A stretch of 64,000 bases of DNA from Mesorhizobium sp. CU3 (GTDB lineage: Bacteria; Pseudomonadota; Alphaproteobacteria; Rhizobiales; Rhizobiaceae), in the NCBI RefSeq assembly GCF_006442965.1, contig NZ_VFWX01000016.1, positions 62,001 through 126,000 of the forward strand. The letters are read 5' to 3'. The notes under the pieces were generated by a model. That model was not told the DNA's origin and did no database searches. It worked only from the letters and a program-made list of their open reading frames with translations. The position numbers and the translations under genes are program-made. Shown piece by piece: positions 42,402 through 51,089 of this stretch; positions within the stretch are counted from its first letter, which is position 1; every line of letters begins with the position of its first letter.

Positions 42402-43250
42402 TTGAGCGAAGGGCGCGTGACCATCGACGGCTTGCCGCCGCTGCGCGAAGTGATCGAGCGCCACGGCCTGCAGGCGAAAAAATCACTCGGGCAGAATTTC
42501 CTGCTCGACCTCAACCTGACCGGCAAGATAGCGCGCGCCGCCGGCGATCTTGGCGAGGCGACGGTGATCGAGGTCGGCCCGGGCCCGGGCGGGCTGACCA
42601 GGGCGCTGCTCTTCAACGGCGCGCGGCGCGTGATCGCTATCGAGCGCGACGAACGCTGCCTGGATGCGCTGGCCGATATCGCCAGTCATTATCCGGGACG
42701 GCTGGAGGTGATTGCCGGTGACGCGCTGAAGACGGATTTTGCCGCCCTTGCCGCCACGGCGGATGGCGCCCCGGTAAAGCTAGCCGCCAACCTGCCCTAC
42801 AATATCGGCACCGAGCTTCTGATCCGCTGGCTGACGGGAGCCGAGTGGCCGCCCTTCTACCAGTCGATGACGCTGATGTTCCAGCGCGAGGTGGCTGAAC
42901 GCATCACCGCCTTCCCCGGCAGCGATGCCTACGGCAGGCTCGGTGTGCTGACCGGCTGGCGCACGGAGGCAAAAATCGCCTTCGACGTGCCGCCACAGGC
43001 TTTCACCCCGCCGCCCAAGGTCACCTCCTCGGTGGTGCATCTGGTGCCGCGCGCATCACCCCTGCCCGCCGATGCCAAAAAGCTCGGCCGCGTCACCGAA
43101 GCCGCCTTCGGCCAGCGCCGCAAGATGCTCAGGCAAAGCGTGAAGAGCCTCGGCGGCGAAGCGCTGCTGACGCGCGCCGGCATCGACCCGACGCGCCGCG
43201 CCGAGACGCTGAGCGTCGAGGAGTTTGTAAGGCTGACGAACGCGGTTTAG
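42402..43250 (+). CDS. rsmA: 16S rRNA (adenine1518/1519-N6)-dimethyltransferase
   Basis: A 282-residue KsgA/RsmA. It dimethylates two adjacent adenines in helix 45 of 16S rRNA late in 30S assembly. Motifs: KKSLGQNFLLD, the SAM loop VIEVGPGPGGLTRAL, the catalytic NLPYNIG, and VTSSVVHLVP towards the C-terminus. The start is TTG at 42402 with GAGGA six bases upstream; the pdxA stop is 9 bases before it. Confidence 0.96.
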   Translation: MSEGRVTIDGLPPLREVIERHGLQAKKSLGQNFLLDLNLTGKIARAAGDLGEATVIEVGPGPGGLTRALLFNGARRVIAIERDERCLDALADIASHYPGRLEVIAGDALKTDFAALAATADGAPVKLAANLPYNIGTELLIRWLTGAEWPPFYQSMTLMFQREVAERITAFPGSDAYGRLGVLTGWRTEAKIAFDVPPQAFTPPPKVTSSVVHLVPRASPLPADAKKLGRVTEAAFGQRRKMLRQSVKSLGGEALLTRAGIDPTRRAETLSVEEFVRLTNAV

Positions 43251-43284
43251 TTCTCTGCTCCGCAAATGGGCCATTGGCAATTGT

Positions 43285-43294
43285 CATTCGAATG
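43285..43294. promoter_or_regulatory. Palindrome upstream of the RelB/ParE pair
   Basis: CATTCGAATG is a perfect 10-base palindrome 28 bases before the antitoxin ATG, in the short gap after rsmA. It is a candidate operator for antitoxin autoregulation; no second copy is obvious. Confidence 0.4.
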
Positions 43295-43321
43295 CATTAC
43301 CTTCCTGCAAAGGAGACTGCC

Positions 43322-43630
43322 ATGCCAACGAATGCACTTGTCCAGACGCGCATCGACGCCGACATCCGCGATCGAGCTTCCGCAGTGCTCGAAAGCATGG
43401 GGCTTACGGTCTCGGACGCGGTGCGGATATTACTCACGCGCACCGCCAACGAAGGTGCGATTCCCATCGATCTGATCACGAACAGCGAGGCCTACGACGT
43501 GTGGTTTCGTGCCAAGGTGCGCGAGGCCCTCGACGACACCCGGCCTGACATTCCTGACGACCAGGTCGAGGCGCATTTTGCCGAAAAACGCGCCGCAGCG
43601 CGTCGCAGGGTCAATGGGCCTAAATCTTGA
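43322..43630 (+). CDS. RelB/DinJ-family antitoxin
   Basis: A 102-residue ribbon-helix-helix antitoxin: TNALVQTRIDADIRDRASAVL, then GLTVSDAVRILLTRTAN, the RelB/DinJ signature. The C-terminal third is charged and would wrap the toxin. ATG at 43322 with AAGGAG upstream; a longer frame from 43274 lacks the family start. The toxin gene begins at a TTG overlapping its stop. Confidence 0.93.
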   Translation: MPTNALVQTRIDADIRDRASAVLESMGLTVSDAVRILLTRTANEGAIPIDLITNSEAYDVWFRAKVREALDDTRPDIPDDQVEAHFAEKRAAARRRVNGPKS

Positions 43631-43911
43631 AGATCGTATGGTCGGCGTTCGCGCTTTCGGATCGCGACGGCATTTTTACGCATATCGAGGCTAATAGCCC
43701 TGCGGCCGCGATCCCCGTCGATAAGCGGATTGTCGCAGCCGTCAGTCGCCTTCGAGACTTTCCCGAGTGCGGCCGGATCGGCAGACTCTCGGCGACACGA
43801 GAGCTTGTCATCGTCGGCACGCCATACGTCGCGGCCTATCAGCTGACCGAGGGCAGAATTCGAATCCTACGCGTGCTTCATGGGGCACAGCGTTGGCCGG
43901 ACGATCTGTAA
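43627..43911 (+). CDS. RelE/ParE-family toxin
   Basis: A 94-residue ParE/RelE-fold toxin: VWSAFALSDRDGIFTHIEANSP, then RLRDFPECGRIGR, and ELVIVGTPYVAAYQLTEGRIRILRVLHGAQRWP cut here into the typical strand-turn-strand end. The final RVLHGAQRWP is highly characteristic. ParE toxins poison gyrase; RelE toxins cut mRNA; I cannot choose from sequence. The TTG start overlaps the antitoxin stop. The module is inserted between rsmA and gmk. Confidence 0.92.
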   Translation: MKIVWSAFALSDRDGIFTHIEANSPAAAIPVDKRIVAAVSRLRDFPECGRIGRLSATRELVIVGTPYVAAYQLTEGRIRILRVLHGAQRWPDDL

Positions 43912-43958
43912 GACGGCTGATGCGGTTTATTCGGCTCGGCGACGCAACGGCGCCCGCC

Positions 43959-44633
43959 TCACTCCGTCTTCTCGTCCAGCAATCCCGAGACGAAATCGAA
44001 CAGCCCCGGCCGCCTGTCGCGCCGCAGCCGTTCCGCCGTGACGATGGCGCGGACTTCGGCGAAGGCTCGGTCGAGATCGTCGTTGACGATGACGAAGTCG
44101 TATTCCTTCCAATGCTCGATCTCGAGGCGGGCGTTCTTCAGCCGGGTCTCGATCACCGATTCCTGGTCCTCGGCGCGACGCTTCAGGCGCGCCTTCAACT
44201 CCTTCATCGACGGCGGCAGGATGAAGATCGAGACGATGTCGGCACGCATCTTCTCCTTGAGCTGCTGGGCGCCCTGCCAATCGATGTCGAATAGCATGTC
44301 GCGGCCCTCGGCCAGCGCCAGCTCGGCCGGCTCGCGCGGCGTCGCGTAGCAATTGCCGTGCACCTCGGCCCATTCGAGCAGCGCGTCGGAATCGCGCAGC
44401 CGCTCGAACTCACGCATGGTGCTGAAATGATAGTGGACGCCCTCGATCTCGGAGCCGCGGCGCGGCCTGGTGGTAACAGAAACCGACAGCTCCAGGCTTC
44501 CATCGCTTTCCAGAAGATTGCGCGCGATGGTCGACTTGCCGGCACCGGACGGCGACGACAGCACAAGCATCAATCCGCGGCGGCGGATGCGGGACCCCAG
44601 ATCCCTGGCAGCCGTCGGCTCCTTGGCAACCAT
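43959..44633 (-). CDS. gmk: Guanylate kinase
   Basis: A 224-residue kinase that phosphorylates GMP to GDP. P-loop SSPSGAGKST near residue 25, GMP-binding region TTRPRRGSEIEGVHYHF, and the lid/C-terminal DLDRAFAEVRAIV. ATG at 44633 (MVAKEPTAARD) lies 4 bases after the yicC stop; the open frame further upstream is inside yicC. Last gene of the leftward fabD-to-gmk series. Confidence 0.96.
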   Translation of the reverse strand: MVAKEPTAARDLGSRIRRRGLMLVLSSPSGAGKSTIARNLLESDGSLELSVSVTTRPRRGSEIEGVHYHFSTMREFERLRDSDALLEWAEVHGNCYATPREPAELALAEGRDMLFDIDWQGAQQLKEKMRADIVSIFILPPSMKELKARLKRRAEDQESVIETRLKNARLEIEHWKEYDFVIVNDDLDRAFAEVRAIVTAERLRRDRRPGLFDFVSGLLDEKTE

Positions 44634-44637
44634 TCCC

Positions 44638-45528
44638 TCACTCCAGATTCTGGACCTGTTCGCGAAACTGGTCGACCACCGCCTTGAGCTCCAGCCCGAT
44701 CGCGGTGACCGCGGCGGCGTTCGACTTTGAGCATAGGGTATTCGATTCGCGGTTGAATTCCTGCGCCAGAAAATCGAGCTTGCGGCCGACCGCACCGCCG
44801 CTTCTCAACAAAGCATGGCCGGAGGCGACATGGGTCTTCAGCCGGTCGATCTCCTCGCGGATGTCGGCCTTGGTGGCGAGGAAGGCCGCTTCCTGATGCA
44901 GGCGCGCGGCATCGAGATTGGCGGAGGCATCCATCAACAGACGCACCTGCTCTGCGATGCGCTCACGAATCGCCGACGGTTCGCGCGAGGGGTCGGCCTC
45001 GGCCTTCAGCGTCAGCGCCTCGATGGCGTCGATATGGCCGGCAAGCAGCTTACCGAGTGCGGCGCCTTCGTTGCGGCGCGCCTGTTCGAGCCCATTGAGT
45101 GCTGCTTCGAGCGCCGCGAGGATCGCGGCGTCGAGTGCTGCCCGCTCCTCCTCGGTCTCGACCGCCTCGGGAATGTCGAGCACGCCGCGCAGCGACAACA
45201 GCCCGTCGGCGGTAGCGGGCTCGGTGCCGAACTGCTCCTGTAGGCGCTTCGCCAGGCCCGCCAGATCCTTCAAGAAAGCCTCGTTGACCACCGGCTGAAC
45301 CTGTTTCGCCGCAGCTCGGCCGACCGTCAATGTCGCCTGAAAATTGCCGCGGGCGAACCGCTTCTGAACGGTCTGCCGGACGGTGGTCTCCAGCCGGTCG
45401 AAACCTTGCGGCAGCCTGAGCCTCACCTCGACGCTCTTGCCGTTGACCGACTTCACCTCCCAGGCGATCGAGGTCCCGTCGCTTTCGGCGACGGACCGCG
45501 CGAAGCCGGTCATGCTTTGCAGGCTCAT
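44638..45528 (-). CDS. yicC: YicC-family endoribonuclease
   Basis: A 296-residue YicC/YloC protein: LQSMTGFARS at the N-terminus, VKSVNGKSVEVRLRLP, and the C-terminal DUF1732 segment with LDFLAQEFNRESNTLCSKSN and the final LKAVVDQFREQVQN. Members are recently recognised endoribonucleases. It is directly upstream of gmk (4 bases), the conserved order. Confidence 0.95.
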   Translation of the reverse strand: MSLQSMTGFARSVAESDGTSIAWEVKSVNGKSVEVRLRLPQGFDRLETTVRQTVQKRFARGNFQATLTVGRAAAKQVQPVVNEAFLKDLAGLAKRLQEQFGTEPATADGLLSLRGVLDIPEAVETEEERAALDAAILAALEAALNGLEQARRNEGAALGKLLAGHIDAIEALTLKAEADPSREPSAIRERIAEQVRLLMDASANLDAARLHQEAAFLATKADIREEIDRLKTHVASGHALLRSGGAVGRKLDFLAQEFNRESNTLCSKSNAAAVTAIGLELKAVVDQFREQVQNLE

Positions 45529-45655
45529 TATGCATCCCCTGTCGCAGGCCCAGGCTTGTTCGCCTGACGCCCCACGCGCCCAAATTGCCGGACTTTGGCC
45601 GGCGTCCCCTCAAAACATGAATATCGGCTCGCGTCAAAGGACGTGAGTGGCAAGC

Positions 45656-46912
45656 TTACTGAGCGTCGCCGCCGGCGTCGCCGTTCTCGCCGGTATCGCC
45701 ATTGTTGCCCGCGTCATTGCCATTGGCATTGTCATCGGGAGCAGCCGGCGCCGTCGTCTGGCCGGAGGCCTTGGCCGCGGCGTCGGCCTGCTTCTTCTGC
45801 AGCGCCCGGTAGCGGGCGACGTTCTGGTTGTGCTCTTCCAGCGTCGCGGCAAAGACATGGCCGCCATTGCCGTCGGCGACGAAATAGAGATCGTCGGTCT
45901 GCGAGGGGTTGGCGACCGCTTCCAGTGCCGCGCGGCCAGGGCAAGCGATCGGCGTCGGCGGCAGGCCCTTGATCAGATAGGTGTTGTAGGGCGTCTGCTT
46001 GTCGAGATCGGACTGGTAGATCGGCCGGTCGGCCGGTTTGCCCTTGCCGCCGAACAAGCCGTAGATGATCGTCGGATCGGACTGCAGCCGCATGCCCTTG
46101 GCGAGGCGGTTGAGGAAGACGGCGGCGACGCGCGAGCGCTCGTCGCTGCGGCCCGTCTCCTTCTCGACGATCGAGGCGAGCGTCACGAAATCATCGATGT
46201 TGGCGATCGGCAGGTCCGGCGCGCGATGCGACCAGACGTCCTCGACCAGCTTCTTCTGGTCGGCGATGAGCTTGTCGACCATCTGCTGCCTTGTGGCGCC
46301 ACGGGTGAAGCGCAGCGTGTCGGTGGCGATGCTGCCCTCCGGCGGCGAGGTCGACGGCATCTCGCCGGTCAGCGCTTCCTGGTCGGCGACGCGCTGCAGC
46401 GCCTGCTCGACCGTCAGCCCTTCGGGAATGGTCAGCGAGTACATCACCGACTTGCCGCTTTTGAACAGCTCCATGATGTCGCGCATCGAGGCGCGCGGCT
46501 TGATGGCATATTCGCCGGCCTTCAGTGCCGATTCATTGCCGGTGGCGCGTACGCCCAGCCTGAAGATGCGGGCGTCGCTGATCAGGTTGCGGCGCTCCAA
46601 CTGGTCGGCGATATCCTGCACGCCGGTGTTCGGCTTGATCAGGAAGGTGTCGCCATTGGCCGACGGACCGGCCTCGACGAAGGCCTGCATGCCGAAATAG
46701 AGCGCGGCGCCCGAGGCGAGCACTACGAGGATCACCACCGAGAGGAAGAAATTCAGGAAGACGACGATCTGGCTGCGCGAGGCGCGCGAGCGCTTCGAAG
46801 GCGGCGGCGTGCCGGCCTCCGGGCGCAGCGCCTCGGCCGCCGTCTTGGGCACGATCGGGCCCTTGGTGCCTTGCCGTCCGAAATCCCCGCCGCCGCCCGG
46901 ATTTGTGTTCAT
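45656..46912 (-). CDS. mltG: Endolytic murein transglycosylase MltG
   Basis: A 418-residue YceG/MltG protein: a Pro/Arg-rich cytoplasmic N-terminus, one membrane helix near residue 50 (IVVFLNFFLSVVILVVLASG), a LysM-like part, and the catalytic region with the glutamate in LASIVEKETGRSDER and YNTYLIKGLPPTPIACPG. MltG cuts nascent glycan strands and sets their length. A low-complexity Asn/Gly/Asp tail (NGNDAGNNGDTGENGDAGG) follows about residue 395. Confidence 0.95.
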   Translation of the reverse strand: MNTNPGGGGDFGRQGTKGPIVPKTAAEALRPEAGTPPPSKRSRASRSQIVVFLNFFLSVVILVVLASGAALYFGMQAFVEAGPSANGDTFLIKPNTGVQDIADQLERRNLISDARIFRLGVRATGNESALKAGEYAIKPRASMRDIMELFKSGKSVMYSLTIPEGLTVEQALQRVADQEALTGEMPSTSPPEGSIATDTLRFTRGATRQQMVDKLIADQKKLVEDVWSHRAPDLPIANIDDFVTLASIVEKETGRSDERSRVAAVFLNRLAKGMRLQSDPTIIYGLFGGKGKPADRPIYQSDLDKQTPYNTYLIKGLPPTPIACPGRAALEAVANPSQTDDLYFVADGNGGHVFAATLEEHNQNVARYRALQKKQADAAAKASGQTTAPAAPDDNANGNDAGNNGDTGENGDAGGDAQ

Positions 46913-47018
46913 GGCCCTACCGTCTGATCTTGCTACGAATCCCCTGGCGCAAGGCTAGGGCCGAATTTGGCAAAAATGACGGCAGTTGGCGGACTGCCGG
47001 TTAGCCGTCTGTTTCCGG

Positions 47019-47164
47019 GCAATTCCGCTGGAAAACCGAGCGTTTTCCCGAAATTGCTGGCTAAAGCGCGTCGCGCAGAAACGGATTCAGGCGACGCGCT
47101 TTAGGTCCTTGTTTTTGTGCATGTCGTTTTCCCAAAACCGACGTCACTTTTGGGCGACATGCAT
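47019..47164. repeat. Dispersed palindromic element, copy 4 (families B and A)
   Basis: A composite. 47019-47057 is the family B hairpin (GCAATTCC ... GGAAAAC ... GTTTTCC ... AAATTGC). 47062-47164 is the family A unit in the opposite orientation to 6310-6411: TAAAGCGCGTCGC / GCGACGCGCTTTA, then GTGCATGTCG...CGACATGCAT. It ends 3 bases from the fabF stop. The combination of units shared by two other elements shows a mosaic structure. Confidence 0.88.
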
Positions 47165-47167
47165 TAC

Positions 47168-48430
47168 TCAGGCACTGTAGCGCTGGAACACCAGCGACGC
47201 GTTGGTGCCGCCAAAGCCGAAGGAGTTCGACAGCGCGACATCGATCTGCCGCTCACGCGGCTTGTTGGGCACGAGGTCGATCGCCGTCTCGCGTTCCGGA
47301 TTTTCGAGGTTGATGGTCGCCGGCGCGACATTGTCGCGGATGGCGAGGATCGAGAAGATCGCCTCGGCGGCGCCGGCAGCACCCAGAAGATGGCCGATCG
47401 ACGACTTGGTCGACGACATCGAGATCTTCGAGGCGGCGTTGCCGACCAGCCGCTCGACCGCGCCGAGCTCGATCGTGTCGGCCATGGTCGAGGTACCGTG
47501 GGCGTTGATGTAGTCGATGTCGGCCGGCGACAGCTTCGCCCGGTTCAGTGCCGCCGTCATGCAGCGGAAGGCGCCGTCGCCATCCTCGGCCGGCGCCGTG
47601 ATGTGATAGGCGTCGCCCGTCAGGCCGTAGCCGGTGACCTCGGCATAGATTTTCGCGCCGCGCGCCTTGGCGTGCTCGAGTTCTTCCAGAACGACGACAC
47701 CGGCACCCTCGCCCATGACGAAGCCGTCGCGGTCGCGGTCATAGGGACGCGACGCGATTTCGGGCGTGTCGTTGCGCTCGGTGGAGAGCGCGCGGCAGGC
47801 CGCGAAGCCGGCGATCGACAGCCGGGTGATCGGCGCCTCGGCGCCACCCGCCACCATGACGTCGGCATCGCCCCACATGATCAGCCTCGCCGCGTCGCCG
47901 ATGGCATGCGCACCGGTCGAGCAGGCGGTGACCACCGCGTGGTTCGGGCCTTTCAGCCCATGGCGGATGGAGACCTGGCCTGAAACCAGGTTGATGATCT
48001 GCCCGGGGATGAAGAAGGGGCTGATGCGGCGGGGACCGCGCTCCTTCAGCGTCAGCGCGTTTTCGGCAATGCCGTCGATGCCGCCGATGCCGGAGCCGAT
48101 CAGCACGCCGGTGGCGCACTGTTCCTCATGCGTCTCGGGCTTCCAGCCGGAATCGGCCAGCGCCTCGTCGGCGGCCGCGATGCCGTAAAGGATGAAGTCG
48201 CCGATCTTGCGCAACTCCTTCGGCTCGAGCACGGCTTCGGGATTGAAGGTGCCGTTGGAGCCGTCGCCGCGCGGAATGATGTGGGCGATCTTGCAGGCAA
48301 GATCGTCCACCTCAAATTCGGTGACGCGGCGGCAGGCGCTGCGGCCGGAGAGCAATTCCCGCCAGCTGTGCTCGACGCCCATGCCGAACGGCGAAAGCAG
48401 GCCAAGGCCCGTGACGACGACACGCCTCAT
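47168..48430 (-). CDS. fabF: 3-oxoacyl-ACP synthase II
   Basis: A 420-residue KAS II that extends acyl-ACP with malonyl-ACP. The triad is complete: Cys in VTACSTGAHA, His in INAHGTSTMAD and His in KSSIGHLLGAAG. N-terminus RRVVVTGLGLLSPFG. It follows acpP in the leftward fab operon. The shared fabD-fabG-acpP-fabF order ties synthesis of substrate, carrier and condensing enzyme. Confidence 0.96.
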   Translation of the reverse strand: MRRVVVTGLGLLSPFGMGVEHSWRELLSGRSACRRVTEFEVDDLACKIAHIIPRGDGSNGTFNPEAVLEPKELRKIGDFILYGIAAADEALADSGWKPETHEEQCATGVLIGSGIGGIDGIAENALTLKERGPRRISPFFIPGQIINLVSGQVSIRHGLKGPNHAVVTACSTGAHAIGDAARLIMWGDADVMVAGGAEAPITRLSIAGFAACRALSTERNDTPEIASRPYDRDRDGFVMGEGAGVVVLEELEHAKARGAKIYAEVTGYGLTGDAYHITAPAEDGDGAFRCMTAALNRAKLSPADIDYINAHGTSTMADTIELGAVERLVGNAASKISMSSTKSSIGHLLGAAGAAEAIFSILAIRDNVAPATINLENPERETAIDLVPNKPRERQIDVALSNSFGFGGTNASLVFQRYSA

Positions 48431-48464
48431 CGCAGGTCCTCCCCGGTAATGCCTGCGAAAAATC

Positions 48465-48701
48465 TCAGGCCGAGGCCTTGTCGATGTACTTTACGGCATC
48501 GCCGACAGTGAGGATGGTCTCGGCGGCATCATCCGGAATCTCGACGCCGAACTCTTCTTCGAACGCCATGACGAGTTCGACCGTGTCGAGGCTGTCCGCG
48601 CCCAGATCGTCGATGAAGCTCGCCTGCTCCGTCACCTTGTCGGCATCGACGCCGAGATGCTCGATGACGATCTTCTTGACGCGCTCTGCGGTGTCACTCA
48701 T
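48465..48701 (-). CDS. acpP: Acyl carrier protein
   Basis: A 78-residue acidic carrier protein with the phosphopantetheine serine in GADSLDTVELVMAFEEEFG. It carries growing acyl chains for fatty-acid and lipid A synthesis. ATG at 48701 (MSDTAERVKK) is the usual start; one three codons upstream is also in frame. About 200 bases lie between it and fabG with no gene, so acpP may have its own promoter there, as is common for this very abundant protein. Confidence 0.97.
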   Translation of the reverse strand: MSDTAERVKKIVIEHLGVDADKVTEQASFIDDLGADSLDTVELVMAFEEEFGVEIPDDAAETILTVGDAVKYIDKASA

Positions 48702-48901
48702 TTGGGGCAATCCTCGTCTTATGTTGTCTGTCTTCGTTAGCGGGCGGAATGCCGCTAATCAAGCTGAAAGATGGTCTTGCGGGCAACGCAACGCCACAGG
48801 ACCGGTTTTTGCCCGAACCGCCGGGTTGCGGGCCGCATTACACGAAAAAGGCCGGGCGTCCAAGCCGAAATGGCTGTTTTCACAGGCGCTCGGGCCCCTC
48901 C

Positions 48902-49639
48902 TCAGATCATCGCCATCCCGCCGTTCACGTGAATGGTCTGACCGGTGACGTAGCCTGCTTCGTTGGAGGCGAGATAGGCCACCGCCGACGCCACTTCAAC
49001 GCTCGTGCCCATGCGCCGGGTCGGGATGGCGGCCATGATCGTCTCTTTCTGCTTGTCGTTGAGCTTGTCGGTCATGGCCGATTCGATGAAGCCCGGGGCG
49101 ACGCAGTTGACGGTGATGTTGCGGGTGGCGATCTCCTGCGCCAGCGACTTGGAAAAGCCGATCATGCCGGCCTTTGAGGCGCAGTAATTGGTCTGGCCGG
49201 GATTGCCGGTGACGCCGACCACCGAGGTGATGTTGATGATGCGGCCATGGCGGCGGCGCATCATCGGATGCGTCAGTTCGCGGGTCAGCCGGAACACGGC
49301 GGTGAGGTTGACCTCGATGACGCTGTCCCAGTCGGTGTCCGGCATGCGCACGAACAGCCCGTCCTTGGTGATGCCGGCATTGTTGACCAGGATGTCGACG
49401 CCCTCGAGATCGGCCTCGGCCTTCTGTCCCAGCGCCTTGACCGCGTCGCGGTTCGTCAGATCGGCGGGAAACAGCTTCACGCGGTCGCCAAGCTCATTGG
49501 CCAGCGCTTCCAGCTTCTCGACGCGTGTGCCGTGCAGGCCGACGATCGCGCCCTGGCTGTGCAGCACCCGGGCGATCGCTTCGCCGATGCCCCCCGATGC
49601 GCCGGTGACGAGCGCCTTGCGGCCGGTCAGTTCGAACAT
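48902..49639 (-). CDS. fabG: 3-oxoacyl-ACP reductase
   Basis: A 245-residue classical SDR: VTGASGGIGEAIARVL, NNAGITKDGL, and the catalytic Tyr-x3-Lys in TNYCASKAGM. FabG reduces 3-ketoacyl-ACP with NADPH. It ends MAMI, as in most FabG. Position between fabD and acpP confirms the assignment over other SDRs. Confidence 0.96.
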   Translation of the reverse strand: MFELTGRKALVTGASGGIGEAIARVLHSQGAIVGLHGTRVEKLEALANELGDRVKLFPADLTNRDAVKALGQKAEADLEGVDILVNNAGITKDGLFVRMPDTDWDSVIEVNLTAVFRLTRELTHPMMRRRHGRIINITSVVGVTGNPGQTNYCASKAGMIGFSKSLAQEIATRNITVNCVAPGFIESAMTDKLNDKQKETIMAAIPTRRMGTSVEVASAVAYLASNEAGYVTGQTIHVNGGMAMI

Positions 49640-49649
49640 TTTTTCAACC

Positions 49650-49838
49650 TCATTTTTCCGAATTCGCCACGGGCGTTCCCGGTTCCGTATACGTCAAATC
49701 ATCCAAGCCATGCCAGAAATCTTCGGCGCTTAGGACGTACTCCTCACCGCGCCGAATGCGCTCCAGAACCTCAGTTGCAACGCGATAGTCCTCGGCCAGG
49801 TGTTCAGCTTTGCCTCGACCAATCTTCGAAGGGGACAT
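49650..49838 (-). CDS. Small hypothetical protein between fabD and fabG
   Basis: A 62-residue protein beginning MSPSKIGRGKAEHLAED and continuing VLERIRRGEEYVLSAEDFW. The RRGEEYVLSAEDFW part resembles small antitoxins or RHH-linked peptides, but I recognise no named family. It lies 31 bases after fabD and 10 before fabG, within what is otherwise a strictly conserved operon. The start ATG (49838) has only a weak GGTAGGTG site. No partner toxin is visible. Confidence 0.55.
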   Translation of the reverse strand: MSPSKIGRGKAEHLAEDYRVATEVLERIRRGEEYVLSAEDFWHGLDDLTYTEPGTPVANSEK

Positions 49839-49869
49839 TCGACACCTACCGGTAACGTTCGAGCGTTCC

Positions 49870-50811
49870 TCAGCCCAACGCCGCCAGCGCCGCCTCGACT
49901 TCCGCCGCCGTGCCGATAGCGCCGGTGGCGATGTCGCGATTGATGCGGCGCGCCAAGCCCGACAGCACCTTGCCGGCGCCGACTTCGTAGAGGCTCGACA
50001 CGCCATTGGCACCGAACCATTCCACCGTCTCGCGCCAGCGCACGCGGCCCGTAACCTGCTCGACCAGGCGCCGCGCGATCTCGTCCGGGTCGCTGGTCGG
50101 CGTCACGGTGACGTTGGAGACGACCGGAACCACGGGCGCGTGCTTCGCCACGCTGGCCAGCGCCTCGCGCATGATAGCAGCGGCCGGCGCCATCAGCGCC
50201 GAATGGAAGGGTGCCGAGACCTGCAGCATCAGCGCGCGCTTGGCGCCCTTCTCGGTGCAAAGCTTCGCCGCCAGCTCCACCGCCGCCTTGGCGCCGGAAA
50301 TCACCAGCTGGCCGCCGCCATTGTCGTTGGCGACCTGGCAGACGGAACCCTTCGCGGCCTCGGCGCAGGCCGCTTCGACATCGGCCTGCTCGAGACCAAT
50401 GATGGCGGCCATGGCGCCCTCGCCCGCCGGCACCGCCGCTTGCATGGCGTTGCCGCGCGTGCGCAGCAGCTTGGCCGCATCACCGACCGAAACGAAGCCC
50501 GCGGCGGCAAGCGCGGAATACTCGCCCAGCGAATGGCCGGCGACATAGGCCACCTTGCCCTTCAGCGAAAAGCCGGGCGCTTCCAGCGCCCGCATTGCCG
50601 CCAGCGATACCGCCATCAGCGCCGGCTGGGCGTTCGCGGTCAGCGTCAACGTCTCTTCAGGCCCTTCCCAGATCAGCTTGGACAGGTTTTCGCCCAATGC
50701 CGCATCGACTTCCTCGAAGACGCGGCGTGCTTCGGGGAAGGCGTCGGCCAGGTCCTTGCCCATACCGACGGCCTGGCTGCCCTGGCCCGGGAAGGTGAAT
50801 GCGACGGCCAT
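49870..50811 (-). CDS. fabD: Malonyl-CoA--ACP transacylase
   Basis: A 313-residue acyltransferase that loads malonate from CoA onto ACP. The nucleophile elbow is GHSLGEYSAL (Ser), the N-terminus AFTFPGQGSQAVGMGKDL, and the catalytic His lies in VSAPFHSALM. First gene of the leftward fab series. A GGAGAG ribosome binding site precedes the ATG, at the base of a hairpin (50823-50850). Confidence 0.96.
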   Translation of the reverse strand: MAVAFTFPGQGSQAVGMGKDLADAFPEARRVFEEVDAALGENLSKLIWEGPEETLTLTANAQPALMAVSLAAMRALEAPGFSLKGKVAYVAGHSLGEYSALAAAGFVSVGDAAKLLRTRGNAMQAAVPAGEGAMAAIIGLEQADVEAACAEAAKGSVCQVANDNGGGQLVISGAKAAVELAAKLCTEKGAKRALMLQVSAPFHSALMAPAAAIMREALASVAKHAPVVPVVSNVTVTPTSDPDEIARRLVEQVTGRVRWRETVEWFGANGVSSLYEVGAGKVLSGLARRINRDIATGAIGTAAEVEAALAALG

Positions 50812-50822
50812 TTTTCAACTCT

Positions 50823-50850
50823 CCAGAGGCTGGTTTTCTCCTGCCTCTGG
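50823..50850 (-). promoter_or_regulatory. Hairpin in the fabD leader
   Basis: CCAGAGGC (50823-50830) pairs perfectly with GCCTCTGG (50843-50850), loop 12 bases. Read leftward it ends where the fabD ribosome binding site begins, 11 bases before the ATG, so it could influence fabD translation. The lack of a T run argues against a terminator. Confidence 0.4.
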
Positions 50851-51089
50851 CGCAAGGCGGACGGCCAAGTCAAGCCCGCGGGCTGCCATTCGGGCGCTCT
50901 TTCAACCCAGAAAGCCGGCTGACTGCCTGTTCCAAAAGGCTTTTTTTCGATCACACCTGATGAAAACCGCTCACGAATCGTTCGCTGGCTCTTCTTATTT
51001 CCGCCACAGGCGCTAGCTTTGGGTGACAGTTCGATGACAGAAGCGTGACGTGCGTGGAAGGCGTGTCGCGTGGGCACGGGGGAAGTTGA

